Assembly (NCBI RefSeq): GCF_003364295.1
Contig: NZ_NXLO01000003.1
Coordinates: 1 to 64,000 of the forward strand
DNA from: Helicobacter sp. MIT 99-5507
GTDB taxonomy: Bacteria; Campylobacterota; Campylobacteria; Campylobacterales; Helicobacteraceae
Reading direction: 5' to 3'
DNA: 64,000 nt
This document shows, in pieces, positions 9,520-18,704 of this stretch. The notes beneath the pieces were generated by a model. It saw only the letters and a program-made list of their open reading frames with translations, was not told where the DNA came from and did not search any database. The number at the start of each line of letters is the position of its first letter. Positions within the stretch are counted from its first letter, which is position 1. The translations under genes were made by a program, and so were the position numbers.

Positions 9520-10386
9520 TTAAAAAATATTTATTTTATTTTGTATTTCTAATATATCTCTAGCAATATTTATATCGTTTGTGATTTGCTCTTTTAGTAG
9601 TGCAAAAGAATTAAACTTCTGATTGTCTCTAATTTTTTCTACAAAATATATTTCTAAGATATTTGGTGGATTTTTTATGTTTTTATCAATTATATGTGTC
9701 TCGATTGCAAAGCTCATATCGGTGCTAAATCTATGTCCTAAAAATGAAATAGATTTAAATATTTCGCCATTTATTTTTGTATATGTTACATATACTCCAT
9801 CTTGTGGCAAGACATAAACATCAGCTTTAATATTTATCGTAGGAAATAATAAATCACTTCCAATCCCCTGCCCGCTAATAACTTCACCCTCGATACAATA
9901 AAAACGTCCAAGAAGTTTATTTGCTAATTTTATATCTCCATCTAAAAGATATTTTTTAATATGTGATGAATGGATAGGAATACCATCAATGCTCATTTCG
10001 CTAATGATTGTTGTAGTAAAATTTGATATATTTTCTATATCTTTTGCACTATAAGCTCTATTTTTTCCAAACCTAAAATCACCACCAACGATAATATGCT
10101 CTAAATTTGGCAATTTATCTTTTAACATTTCTAAAAATTCTATACCACTTAAGCTACTAATTTCATCAAAATCAATATAATAAATCTCATTTTGTGAGTA
10201 ATTTTGACGCTTATCATATGGAAGCATAAAGCCATATAAATTTGGAGGCATTTTTATTAAAAGCACGATTCCATTTTCATCTAATTTATCTAGTATAGCT
10301 TTGTGTGCTAAGTGCATACTATCAAATTTACCAATAGCAATAGATTTTATATTAGCATTTTTTGATATTAATGAAAATTTCTTCAT
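9520..10386 (-). CDS. ribF: bifunctional riboflavin kinase / FAD synthetase
   Basis: Makes FMN and FAD from riboflavin. The N-terminal half is the nucleotidyltransferase (AIGKFDSMHLAHKAIL at about 17-32, GGDFRFGKNR). The C-terminal half is the kinase (GRFYCIEGEVISGQGIG, LLFPTINIK, DGVYVTYTKING). The segment GIPIHSSHIKKYLLDGDI links the two. It has 288 residues. The start lies inside the end of tlyA (35-base overlap), and the tlyA-ribF order matches H. pylori. Confidence 0.93.
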   Translation of the reverse strand: MKKFSLISKNANIKSIAIGKFDSMHLAHKAILDKLDENGIVLLIKMPPNLYGFMLPYDKRQNYSQNEIYYIDFDEISSLSGIEFLEMLKDKLPNLEHIIVGGDFRFGKNRAYSAKDIENISNFTTTIISEMSIDGIPIHSSHIKKYLLDGDIKLANKLLGRFYCIEGEVISGQGIGSDLLFPTINIKADVYVLPQDGVYVTYTKINGEIFKSISFLGHRFSTDMSFAIETHIIDKNIKNPPNILEIYFVEKIRDNQKFNSFALLKEQITNDINIARDILEIQNKINIF

Positions 10387-11059
10387 TTCCCTCTTTCCCT
10401 TTTAGCTTAGAAGATTCTACATTTAAGATAAGAAAGCCATATTGCTTTAGTAAAGCTAATATTTCATCTAATGCAGAATCTATAGCTTCTTTTTGCATAA
10501 CTACTCCTTTTTTATTACGTTTAGCATTTTTACCTACTTCAAATTGCGGTTTAAAAAGCAGTAGTGCCTCTCCACAAAGTAATCTAAAAATAGAATCTAA
10601 AATATTTTTAATTGATATAAAAGAAACATCACAAACAATAAAATCAAATAAATGCAAACTATTAAACTCTCTAATATCGCAAGATTCAAAAAGATTTATT
10701 TTTGGATTATTTCTTAGTGAAACATCTAGTTGATTTCTCCCAATATCAACGCAAGTTACACTTTTGGCGTTGTATTTTAGTAAAACTTGAGTAAATCCAC
10801 CCTTAGAGCTACCAATATCTAATACATTCATATTACTAAAATCAAGATTATGAGATTTAATATAATAATCTAGTTTCTCCCCTGCTCTACTTACAAAAAC
10901 TTCTTTTAGAATCTCTATTTTATAATCAGAATCAACAATAAAACTAGGTTTTAATACAATCTTTCCATCAACTTTAATAAAACCACTCTTTATTAATTCA
11001 TTTGCTTTATTTCTACTTTGAACAAAATGATTTATAAATAAAAAACTATCTAATCTCAT
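10352..11059 (-). CDS. tlyA: TlyA-family 2'-O-ribose rRNA methyltransferase
   Basis: Predicted to methylate rRNA; homologues are also described as haemolysin-like. An N-terminal S4 RNA-binding domain (MRLDSFLFINHFVQSRNKANELI, GFIKVDGK) is followed by a FtsJ-like fold with the SAM site VLDIGSSKGGFTQVLL and the later CDVSFISIK and LFKPQFEVGK. I start at the internal ATG 11059, giving 235 residues, because the S4 domain begins there. The upstream 27 codons are AT-rich low-complexity sequence. Confidence 0.9.
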   Translation of the reverse strand: MRLDSFLFINHFVQSRNKANELIKSGFIKVDGKIVLKPSFIVDSDYKIEILKEVFVSRAGEKLDYYIKSHNLDFSNMNVLDIGSSKGGFTQVLLKYNAKSVTCVDIGRNQLDVSLRNNPKINLFESCDIREFNSLHLFDFIVCDVSFISIKNILDSIFRLLCGEALLLFKPQFEVGKNAKRNKKGVVMQKEAIDSALDEILALLKQYGFLILNVESSKLKGKEGNEEIFINIKKC

Positions 11060-11197
11060 TTTGGTATTGTAACTTGAATCTATATATAATTTAAAGATTA
11101 ATATATAAAGGCATTTATAAATCCTGCAATACAAAAACAAAATAATTACAGGAATTCTAAATTTTTATCTAAAGTAGTAAGGTTTATAAATATAAAA

Positions 11198-11680
11198 TTA
11201 TAGTTTCATTTCAAAGACTTGATAAGTAAAATCAAAAATCATACTTCCAATAGTATCTATTTCTAAATGTAATTTTAAATCTTTCTTATTGTATTCATTG
11301 ATATCACTAAATGCTACTAAAAATAATTTACTCCATTTATTTGATACATTAATCACATTATCAAATTCATCTTTATTCACTTCACGTGCCCATAAGAAAT
11401 ATTCATTATCTGTGATACTAAAATGCATATAATCTATAAATGGAATATCAAGTTCGCTAAAAATTTCTATAAGAAAATATTCTCTTGTATTGTATATATC
11501 TGGATTGACATTATTTAGATATGTAGCAATAACAACCATAGAAACTTTATCATCAGTTATAATCTCTGCTTTTCTACTTGATAAAATCTTCTTTTCAGCT
11601 AAAACTTCTGGCTTAAAGCTATCTTTGTAAAAACCACAACCACTAAATAAAAAACACAATAAAATAAAAATATTTTTCAA
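11198..11680 (-). CDS. putative lipoprotein
   Basis: Function unknown. With a TTG start at 11680, eight bases after AAGAG, the product of about 160 residues begins MKNIFILLCFLFSGCGFY, a typical lipoprotein signal with lipobox FSGC, so it should be anchored in a membrane on the periplasmic side. The remainder has no motif I recognise. The gene is divergent from pyrB and sits upstream of tlyA, the place occupied by a hypothetical gene between pyrB and tlyA in H. pylori. A longer frame to 11722 would run into the pyrB promoter region. Confidence 0.75.
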   Translation of the reverse strand: MKNIFILLCFLFSGCGFYKDSFKPEVLAEKKILSSRKAEIITDDKVSMVVIATYLNNVNPDIYNTREYFLIEIFSELDIPFIDYMHFSITDNEYFLWAREVNKDEFDNVINVSNKWSKLFLVAFSDINEYNKKDLKLHLEIDTIGSMIFDFTYQVFEMKL

Positions 11681-11708
11681 ATTCAAAACTCTTTTAAATG
11701 GCTTTTGG

Positions 11709-11714
11709 TATGAT
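11709..11714 (+). promoter_or_regulatory. candidate -10 box for pyrB
   Basis: TATGAT preceded by TTTTGG lies 29 bases before the preferred pyrB start. The same string TTTTGGTATGATT precedes der (56898-56910). The location argues that the upstream in-frame ATG at 11698 is promoter DNA, not coding. Confidence 0.45.
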
Positions 11715-11742
11715 TTTATCATCTTTTTGTTTAAGGGTAATG

Positions 11743-12636
11743 ATGTTAGAACACCTAATTAGTACAGAGGATTTGAATCTAGAATCTATCAATGAAATCA
11801 TAAATAAAGCAATACAATACAAAAAAAGCAGTGAAATCACACAAACTTTGCTAAATAAGCTAATAATTACAATCTTTTTTGAAAATTCTACACGAACACT
11901 GAGTAGTTTTGAAATCGCTGCAAAAAGGCTTGGAGCAAAAGTAGTAAGACTTGATATTCACAAAAGCTCTACACAAAAGGGTGAAACAATAGCAGATACC
12001 GCAGCAAATATAAATGCTATGAGTCCAAATGCAATTATCATTCGCCATAGCAATGCAGGAGCTGGAAACTATCTAGCAAAATATGTATCTTGCCCAATTA
12101 TAAATGGTGGAGATGGTGCCCATGCTCACCCAACACAAGCTTTACTTGATGCTATGACTATGAAATTACATTTTGGAGATTTAAGCGGGAAGAGGATTGC
12201 AATTGTTGGAGATGTGATAAATTCTAGAGTAGCAACAAGTGGTATAGATCTATTTAAGAGATTGGGTATGAAAGTGATTTTGGTAGCACCGCCTCATTTT
12301 CAAAGCTTATTTAAAGAAGAAGAGAATCTAAAAAAAGTAGATAATATAAAAGATATTATAGATGATTGCGATATTATTATGAGCCTTCGCACACAGAGTG
12401 AAAGACATAACTATCAAATCTATAGCTCGCTAAAAGATTATGCTTCAAGATTCTGTATTACAAAAGAATTACTAGGAAATAGGGATATAATAGTCTTACA
12501 CCCTGGACCAGTTCATAGAAATATTGATATTGATGATGAAATGTTAAAAGATAGTAGATGTAAGGTTTTAGACCAAGTATCAAATGGTGTATGTATAAGA
12601 ATGGCAGTTTTAAATAAATTTGCAAATTTAAAATAA
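11743..12636 (+). CDS. pyrB: aspartate carbamoyltransferase catalytic subunit
   Basis: Condenses carbamoyl phosphate and aspartate in de novo pyrimidine synthesis. It carries the carbamoyl-phosphate motif [13 protein letters not shown], the SSTQKGET loop, HPTQALLD and [13 protein letters not shown] choose ATG 11743 (297 residues), with AAGG six bases upstream; an in-frame ATG at 11698 overlaps the likely -10 element. No pyrI is adjacent, as expected for Helicobacter. manC follows 15 bases downstream. Confidence 0.94.
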   Translation: MLEHLISTEDLNLESINEIINKAIQYKKSSEITQTLLNKLIITIFFENSTRTLSSFEIAAKRLGAKVVRLDIHKSSTQKGETIADTAANINAMSPNAIIIRHSNAGAGNYLAKYVSCPIINGGDGAHAHPTQALLDAMTMKLHFGDLSGKRIAIVGDVINSRVATSGIDLFKRLGMKVILVAPPHFQSLFKEEENLKKVDNIKDIIDDCDIIMSLRTQSERHNYQIYSSLKDYASRFCITKELLGNRDIIVLHPGPVHRNIDIDDEMLKDSRCKVLDQVSNGVCIRMAVLNKFANLK

Positions 12637-12651
12637 TTTTTAAAGGATTAT

Positions 12652-14037
12652 ATGATGATTATAGCAGTTTTATGTGGTGGAAGTGGCACGAGACTTTGGC
12701 CTCTCTCAAGAGAGCTTATGCCAAAACAATTTGTATCATTAATAAATGAATCTCTATTTCAACAAACAATTTTAAGAAATCTTACCCTTAGTGATAATTT
12801 TTGCATTGTTACAAATGATAAGCATTATTTTTTGGCATTAGATGAAATAGAAAAAATCAAAGAAGATGCAAATATAAGCAATACCAAATTTGATTATATC
12901 TTAGAGAGTGTATCAAAAAATACAGCTGCAGCATTGCTATTTGTAGCACTAAATGCAAAAGAAGATGATATTATATTAGCACTTCCAAGCGACCATATCA
13001 TAAAAAACACAGAATCTTACAATAAAGCGATTTTAGAGGCAAAAGAGCTTGCAGAAAATGGTAATATCGTAGTCTTTGGCATAAAACCAACAAACCCAAA
13101 TACAGGCTATGGATATATAAAAGATAGTAAAAATGGTATAGAATTTTTTGAAAAACCAGATAAAGATAAGGCAAAGCAATATGTAGAATCTAAAGAATAT
13201 TATTGGAATAGTGGCATGTTTTGTTTCAAGGCTGGTGTGCTAATTAATGAATTTAAATTATATAAGCCAGATTTACTTTCATACTGCAATATTGCTCTAG
13301 ATTCTGCTACAAAACAAAATAATTTTAAATTTTTAAAAGAAAAAGATTGTATTAATATTGAAGAAATCAGTATTGATTATGCCATTATGGAAAAATCAAA
13401 AAAGCTAAAATTAGTAAAAAGTGATTTTATTTGGAATGATGTAGGAAGCTTTGATGCACTAAAAGATGAATATCCAAAAGATTCTAATAATAATGCTTCA
13501 AATACAGAGTTGATTGCAATAGATTCTACTAATAATTTTATTCTTTCAAATAAATTTATAGCTACAATAGGAATAGATGATTTAATAATTATTGATACCA
13601 CAGATTCACTTCTTATTAGTAAAGCAGGAGAAAGTCAAAAAGTAAAAGATATAGTAAAAATTCTAAAATCAAATAATAGCCCACTTGCACAAATCCATAG
13701 CACCGCTTATCGTCCTTGGGGAAGTTATAGCGTCTTGCTTGATACACAAAATTATAAAATCAAAAAAATTGTTGTCAAGTCAAAAAAACGACTAAGCTTA
13801 CAAAAGCATTTTCATAGAAGTGAGCATTGGATTGTAGTAAGCGGTAGTGCTATCGTAACACTTGGTGAAAAAGAATTTTTTCTAAAAGCAAATGAAAGCA
13901 CATATATTCCAATGGGACAAGTTCATAGGCTTGAGAATCCTGGAAAAATAGATTTAGTAATCATTGAAGTGCAAGTTGGGCAATATCTAGGTGAAGATGA
14001 TATAGTGCGGTTAGAAGATGATTTTAATAGAAAATAA
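12652..14037 (+). CDS. manC: mannose-1-phosphate guanylyltransferase / mannose-6-phosphate isomerase
   Basis: Bifunctional type II enzyme making GDP-mannose, precursor of GDP-fucose and O-antigen sugars. The nucleotidyltransferase motif GGSGTRLWPLSRELMPKQF is at the N-terminus, with FGIKPTNPNTGYGYI and WNSGMFCF further on. The C-terminal cupin domain (RPWGSYSVL, LQKHFHRSEHW, YIPMGQVHRLENPG) is the isomerase, with metal-binding histidines. It has 461 residues. ATG 12652 and ATG 12655 are both compatible with the upstream AAGG. It serves surface glycan synthesis, although the glycosyltransferase cluster is 8 kb away. Confidence 0.92.
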   Translation: MMIIAVLCGGSGTRLWPLSRELMPKQFVSLINESLFQQTILRNLTLSDNFCIVTNDKHYFLALDEIEKIKEDANISNTKFDYILESVSKNTAAALLFVALNAKEDDIILALPSDHIIKNTESYNKAILEAKELAENGNIVVFGIKPTNPNTGYGYIKDSKNGIEFFEKPDKDKAKQYVESKEYYWNSGMFCFKAGVLINEFKLYKPDLLSYCNIALDSATKQNNFKFLKEKDCINIEEISIDYAIMEKSKKLKLVKSDFIWNDVGSFDALKDEYPKDSNNNASNTELIAIDSTNNFILSNKFIATIGIDDLIIIDTTDSLLISKAGESQKVKDIVKILKSNNSPLAQIHSTAYRPWGSYSVLLDTQNYKIKKIVVKSKKRLSLQKHFHRSEHWIVVSGSAIVTLGEKEFFLKANESTYIPMGQVHRLENPGKIDLVIIEVQVGQYLGEDDIVRLEDDFNRK

Positions 14038-14091
14038 AAACTTAGATAAATTATAAGAATCTAGATATTTTTTAAAATATAATTTTAACTA

Positions 14092-14115
14092 TTTCCCCTA
14101 TTTAAAGGGGTGAAA
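14092..14115 (-). terminator. candidate hairpin between manC and the outer-membrane gene
   Basis: CCCC and GGGG arms separated by TATTTAAA, with AAA/TTT flanks that can extend the stem past a one-base bulge, lie directly after the stop of the minus-strand gene at 14116. An AT-rich tail follows but no clean T run. It sits between convergent genes, so it may serve both. Confidence 0.45.
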
Positions 14116-14742
14116 TTAAAATGTGTAATTATAACCTATAGAAACAATATAATTGCTAAGTTTTACTGAACCATTCATATTAGGCATAATGCTATTTTCA
14201 ATTTTATATTTATAGCTAACTAGTGGAATTTTTACTCCGATACTAAAGTCATGATCATCATCTGCATGTAATAACAAACCAAGATTAATAGGCAAAGCAA
14301 ATCCACCTTTTTGCTCATTTCCAAAAGTCATACTTGCTAGTGTATATTTTGGCTTATATGAAACATATCCTGCCCCAATACCCAAATAAGCACCAAATAA
14401 ATCCGTAAAATCATAATAATAATCCGCATTTAATGTAATCATTTGAGAAGATATAGTAGCTTTCATATTTCTAAGCAAACTTGTTCTTTTGCCATATGAT
14501 TGACTATAGTTATATTCTAAATACAATTTAAACCCATCATTTGGACCTAAATCATCTTCATATCCTGCATTGACACCTAGGTTATAACCAATACCTGTTT
14601 TTGGAAAACTATCTTTCATAGCACTAAGGGCGCCATTATATTTTGGGGTTGTGATTGGAACACCAGCACTCACGCCCGCAAATATACTTTCAGCATGTAA
14701 TCCTAGGGCTAATAATGAAATTAAAAATACTTTTTTAAACAT
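14116..14742 (-). CDS. outer-membrane beta-barrel protein
   Basis: Predicted small outer-membrane barrel. The signal peptide MFKKVFLISLLALGLHAES is followed by alternating amphipathic strands (GVSAGVPI, YNLGVNAGYED, KLYLEYNYSQSYG, YLGIGAGYVSY, LPINLGLLLHADDDHDFSIGV). The chain ends YIVSIGYNYTF with a terminal phenylalanine, as outer-membrane proteins do. It has 208 residues, like opacity-type proteins of Helicobacter. Ligand and function are unknown. It is a monocistronic gene, convergent with manC. Confidence 0.8.
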   Translation of the reverse strand: MFKKVFLISLLALGLHAESIFAGVSAGVPITTPKYNGALSAMKDSFPKTGIGYNLGVNAGYEDDLGPNDGFKLYLEYNYSQSYGKRTSLLRNMKATISSQMITLNADYYYDFTDLFGAYLGIGAGYVSYKPKYTLASMTFGNEQKGGFALPINLGLLLHADDDHDFSIGVKIPLVSYKYKIENSIMPNMNGSVKLSNYIVSIGYNYTF

Positions 14743-14801
14743 TTTTATCCTTTTATTTTATTTTTTTAAAAGAGCCAATAATATCTAAAATAAATAAAAA
14801 T

Positions 14802-15671
14802 TTATATACTATCATCATATGGATCAAGGTGAATTAATATAGCCCACTTATATTCATCACTAAGATTCTCTATACTTTTTTCAATATCATTTGATATAGA
14901 ATGAGCATCAAATAAAGAAATATTATCATCAAATACCAAATGACAAGATAGAAAAATAGTATTTCCGCTTATCCTGCTTTTAAAATCATGATAGCTTGCA
15001 ATTTTGTCATTTTTATCCAAAATATCTACAATAGATGTAAATAATTTATCATCAATTGACCTATCAAGCAGCATAAAAAAGGCTTTTTTTGCGATCTTAA
15101 AGGCATTAAAACAAATATAAATTCCTAGCAATACACCTACGATACTATCAAACTCTTCAAATCCACTAAATTTCACAATAAAAAGTGAAATAATGATTGC
15201 TAGATTGCTTAATAAATCTGTCTTATAATGCAGAATCTCAGCTTGCAATATAAGATTATTTTGTTTTTTTGAAATCATATTTAAATATATCACAATGATT
15301 GCTGTTAAAATGATAGAAACCATCATGATAAATAAGCCTTGATTTACATCATTTATGCCTTCATTATTGATAAATTTTATAATCGATCTATAGATAATGT
15401 AGATTCCAGAGATAAATATAAAAACCCCTTCAAAAAGTGATGCAAAACCTTCTAACTTTCCATATCCATAATTAAAATATCTATTTGATGGAGATTCTAT
15501 TTTTTTGATAGCAAAAAAGTTTAGCAATGAAAACAAAACATCAAATAATGAATCAATCGCAGAAGCAAGAATGACAACAGACCCGCTAATTACAGCAAAA
15601 ATAAGCTTTAATATAGCTAGTATGAATGCAGTAAAACTAACAATTAAAATTGTATGTTTTATAGTTGCCAA
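14802..15671 (-). CDS. CDF-family divalent cation efflux transporter
   Basis: Predicted to export Zn, Fe or a similar divalent metal in exchange for protons. About six membrane segments are present. The paired metal motifs are SAIDSLFD (about residues 37-44) and HYKTDLLSN (about 147-155), followed by a cytoplasmic C-terminal domain with the conserved LLDRSIDD region and a terminal HLDPYDD. At 289 residues it is FieF-like in length. The start is TTG at 15671 with AGGAGG five bases upstream, inside the end of the antiporter gene. The two abut and are probably cotranscribed. Confidence 0.85.
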   Translation of the reverse strand: MATIKHTILIVSFTAFILAILKLIFAVISGSVVILASAIDSLFDVLFSLLNFFAIKKIESPSNRYFNYGYGKLEGFASLFEGVFIFISGIYIIYRSIIKFINNEGINDVNQGLFIMMVSIILTAIIVIYLNMISKKQNNLILQAEILHYKTDLLSNLAIIISLFIVKFSGFEEFDSIVGVLLGIYICFNAFKIAKKAFFMLLDRSIDDKLFTSIVDILDKNDKIASYHDFKSRISGNTIFLSCHLVFDDNISLFDAHSISNDIEKSIENLSDEYKWAILIHLDPYDDSI

Positions 15672-16841
15672 TCATACCTCCTTTTTAGAATCCTCTGTAA
15701 AATGTAAGATTATCTTAATAACAATCATAAACAGCACTGCCTCAAGCATAGCACTAAGCACAAAAGAATAATATTGTTCAATTTGTAAAGCACCGATATT
15801 TAATCCAAGTGTAGCCATAGCAATAAGAAAAGTAAGTGGCATTGCATCACTTAGTGCAAATAAAAATATACTTTTTACATTTTTAAAATATGAATTAAAC
15901 ACAAGACTTGCTGAAATGATTCTAATAATTATCATGATTACACAAATTTGCAAAGCATGCAAAACGATACTTTTATCAGCAAAAATCAGCTCAAAATCTA
16001 AAGTTGTTCCAATATAAACAAAAAATAGCGGTATTAAAAATCCAAATCCAAATTCATTTAATTTATGATGAAGTTCTTTTTTATATTTAAAATAATTAGA
16101 AATAATAAGCCCAGATAAAAATGCTCCAAGTGCAGGCTCAATATGCAATAGTGAAACAATAACAACCATAATCAAAAATAGCATCATACTATATCTTATA
16201 TCTTGATTAGATTTACTTGAATCTGGCATAAAAAGCAATCGTAAATCTGGAAACCACCAAAAAATAATATTAAATATTTGAAACAAAATTATCATAATTA
16301 TTAAAAATACAATCAAGATTCCAAGTGATTTATATAGCTCAACACCCATTCCAAATGAATAATATCCATTTAAAACTACAAGCATTAAAATACTTACTAA
16401 TTCCCCTATAATTCCTATCTTTAGGCATAAATTTAGCCAATCATATTGCTTGCCATATTCTTGAATAAGCATCATAATCATACCAAGAGACATAATAGGA
16501 AATGCGACAATATAAATTACTGGTAAATCAAGAAGTAAAATCACCAAACAAGTGACAGAATAAAGTATGAAAAAATACATCGCAACTTGTTTTAAAAAAC
16601 TTTTTCCCATCACCTTAAAGCTTTTTAAATCAACTTCTATTCCAGCCAAAAACATCAAAAATAAAAAACCTATTTGTGCTACTTCTTTTACAGAATTAGA
16701 TTCTATTATGATGCCTGAATTTATCGCTAATGCACCAAGCAATATCTCTACTACAACAACTGGAATCTTAATTAGATTATTAATCATGGGGGCAACAAAA
16801 ACAAGCACTGAAATGATTGCAAAAAATACCAAATCTTGCAT
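15672..16841 (-). CDS. CPA2-type cation:proton antiporter
   Basis: Inner-membrane Na+ or K+/H+ exchanger of the KefB/NapA type, lacking a TrkA nucleotide domain. The 389 residues form about 12 hydrophobic segments. LGALAINSG, FLMFLAGIEVDLKSFK and the discontinuous-helix stretch HIEPALGAFLSGLIISN are typical. The ATG overlaps the purN stop by one base. The ion cannot be predicted. Cotranscription with the CDF transporter suggests ion or metal homeostasis. Confidence 0.85.
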   Translation of the reverse strand: MQDLVFFAIISVLVFVAPMINNLIKIPVVVVEILLGALAINSGIIIESNSVKEVAQIGFLFLMFLAGIEVDLKSFKVMGKSFLKQVAMYFFILYSVTCLVILLLDLPVIYIVAFPIMSLGMIMMLIQEYGKQYDWLNLCLKIGIIGELVSILMLVVLNGYYSFGMGVELYKSLGILIVFLIIMIILFQIFNIIFWWFPDLRLLFMPDSSKSNQDIRYSMMLFLIMVVIVSLLHIEPALGAFLSGLIISNYFKYKKELHHKLNEFGFGFLIPLFFVYIGTTLDFELIFADKSIVLHALQICVIMIIIRIISASLVFNSYFKNVKSIFLFALSDAMPLTFLIAMATLGLNIGALQIEQYYSFVLSAMLEAVLFMIVIKIILHFTEDSKKEV

Positions 16842-17419
16842 TATAAAAGCACCTTTAGCACTGCTTTTGGGTATATTTCATATTCTAAAGCATGAATCCT
16901 ATTTTCAAAAGATTGCAAATCCTCGCCATCTATTTTTTTTATCACATCTTGTTCTATTAACTCCCCAGAATCTAGCTCATTATTTACATAATGCACGCTT
17001 ACACCAGCTATTTTCATATCACTTTTATAAGATTCTAAGATTCCATTTGCACCTTTAAAAAGTGGCAATATAGATGGATGGATATTAATTGTCTTATAAA
17101 TATTTATAAAATCATCGCTAAGTATGCGCATAAAGCCTGCTAATATGACTAAATCAATATCATAAGGTTTTAGTATTTCTAACAATTTTAAATCATAATT
17201 TTCTTTATTTTCTTTGCTTGCTAAAACTTCACATTTTAGCCCAAGATTTGCACATCTTGTGATACCATAAGCATCTTTTCTACTACTTATTGCAATCTTA
17301 AAATCAATCTTAATATCACCAAAAGTTTTATTATGCAATTTCAAATAAAGATTCTCCATATTGCTACCATTGCCACTAAATAAAACTGCAATATTTTTTA
17401 TCTTCATTGTTTTAACCAA
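16841..17419 (-). CDS. purN: phosphoribosylglycinamide formyltransferase
   Basis: Third step of purine synthesis, using 10-formyl-THF. Key motifs are VLFSGNGSNMENLY at the N-terminus, VILAGFMRILSDDFI, the catalytic NIHPSILPLFKG, and GVSVHYVNNELDSGELI. It has 192 residues. The TTG start at 17419 has GGGGAG four bases upstream and overlaps the preceding small gene; ATG 17407 is an alternative. It is followed immediately by the antiporter. Confidence 0.93.
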   Translation of the reverse strand: MVKTMKIKNIAVLFSGNGSNMENLYLKLHNKTFGDIKIDFKIAISSRKDAYGITRCANLGLKCEVLASKENKENYDLKLLEILKPYDIDLVILAGFMRILSDDFINIYKTINIHPSILPLFKGANGILESYKSDMKIAGVSVHYVNNELDSGELIEQDVIKKIDGEDLQSFENRIHALEYEIYPKAVLKVLL

Positions 17420-17630
17420 ATAACTCCCCTCTAGTCTTTTTAAGCCTATTAATCACCTTGCATATTGCCTTATAATCATATTCTTCATCATCGCTTATTT
17501 CATCAATCAAATCTTCATAAGCCTCAAGTGCTTGTTTCATACAATCATCTCTTACACCAGCAAGGCTTAGTGCTGCCATCAAAATAATGATGATTTCATC
17601 TAATAATTCATTTTTACTTATTTGTTCCAT
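17412..17630 (-). CDS. small conserved-looking protein, function unknown
   Basis: A 72-residue acidic, predicted all-helical protein with no signal or membrane segment (SLAGVRDDCMKQALEAYEDLIDEI followed by an acidic EISDDEEYD patch). I do not recognise the family. It is packed tightly between the DHH phosphoesterase (two bases away) and purN (eight-base overlap), which supports it being real. It does not resemble a toxin, antitoxin or known regulator. Confidence 0.65.
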   Translation of the reverse strand: MEQISKNELLDEIIIILMAALSLAGVRDDCMKQALEAYEDLIDEISDDEEYDYKAICKVINRLKKTRGELFG

Positions 17631-17631
17631 C

Positions 17632-18693
17632 CTATTCCTTTGAGTGAATCAAATTTATGACTTGTTCTTTTGCTTCCTCATATAAAAATGTTTCTTTAAA
17701 TCCATCAAATTTGCCACCTGCCGCATTTTTGTGTCCGCCACCACCAAAAAGATCTTTTGACATCATACTTACATCACAATTACCATTTGCACGAATTGAT
17801 ACATTTCCTTTTACGCCAATATCTATAAAAAAATCAAACTCACTATTTTCTTTTAAAAATAGATTTGCAAGGATTGAGATTCCACCGATTGAATATGTAA
17901 GCAAGCCTTTTTTATCTTTGTAAAAAATACTATATTCATCTTTATTTTGGCTTAATAATTCTGTTTGTTTATTAGAGAGAATCTCTTCCATAGTTTGCGT
18001 ATTTACATCACCACCAAGTAAAGTTTTTTTGAATAAGAAAATATTATTATCAAAATTTACATTTGCATTTTCTCTAAGATTATTATTGGAATCTAATAAA
18101 TATTTTTTTGCTTCATAAAGCATATTGAATTTAAAAATCCTATCATAATCATCAAATATAAACCTAGTAAATTCCCTACTTTGAGCAATCATACCAAGAG
18201 CAACTTTACCAAAATCAAAAGCAAAACCATCTTCTTTCCAAGTATCAGCAGAATTTATCATCTCTACAAATGGATCTAGCCATGCTATTTTTTCATCAGA
18301 TAATTTGTATTCATTTTTTAATACATTAAATGCAATCTTTGAAGCACAAATACTAGAATCTAGATGATACCACTCAAAACTATCTGCACAATCTTTCCCA
18401 CTTATATGATGATCAAGTAATTTCAATCTAACATTTTTATTTGACATATTTAATGCATTTACTTCATGGATAAGAAATTTTGCTTCATTCATATTCAAAT
18501 TCAAGTCAGTAATAAGTATCAAAAAATCACTTTTAGATTCTCTTTTTATATTATCAATAATATTCCTTAGTCTTACTTCTACTTCTTTACCATAATTTGC
18601 ATTGTAGAATCTAATATCATCAAATATTTCTTTTGAGACTAATTGTGCTCCATATCCGTCTAAATCAATATGTGATAGATGATGAACTTGCAT
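17632..18693 (-). CDS. DHH-family phosphoesterase
   Basis: Predicted Mn-dependent phosphodiesterase of the DHH/DHHA1 superfamily, probably acting on short oligonucleotides or cyclic-dinucleotide products. Motifs are HIDLDGYG (residues about 8-15), LILITDLNLN, the DHH signature LLDHHISG (about 93-100) and the DHHA1 motif GGGGHKNAAGGKF near the C-terminus. It has 353 residues. It lies directly downstream of flhA, as an H. pylori DHH gene does. The exact substrate is unknown. Confidence 0.87.
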   Translation of the reverse strand: MQVHHLSHIDLDGYGAQLVSKEIFDDIRFYNANYGKEVEVRLRNIIDNIKRESKSDFLILITDLNLNMNEAKFLIHEVNALNMSNKNVRLKLLDHHISGKDCADSFEWYHLDSSICASKIAFNVLKNEYKLSDEKIAWLDPFVEMINSADTWKEDGFAFDFGKVALGMIAQSREFTRFIFDDYDRIFKFNMLYEAKKYLLDSNNNLRENANVNFDNNIFLFKKTLLGGDVNTQTMEEILSNKQTELLSQNKDEYSIFYKDKKGLLTYSIGGISILANLFLKENSEFDFFIDIGVKGNVSIRANGNCDVSMMSKDLFGGGGHKNAAGGKFDGFKETFLYEEAKEQVINLIHSKE

Positions 18694-18704
18694 TGCTATC
18701 CTTT

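Noticed and set aside
11698-11742. Upstream ATG that would lengthen pyrB by 15 residues
   Set aside because: The segment holds a TATGAT -10 element and lacks resemblance to PyrB; the AAGG site fits ATG 11743.
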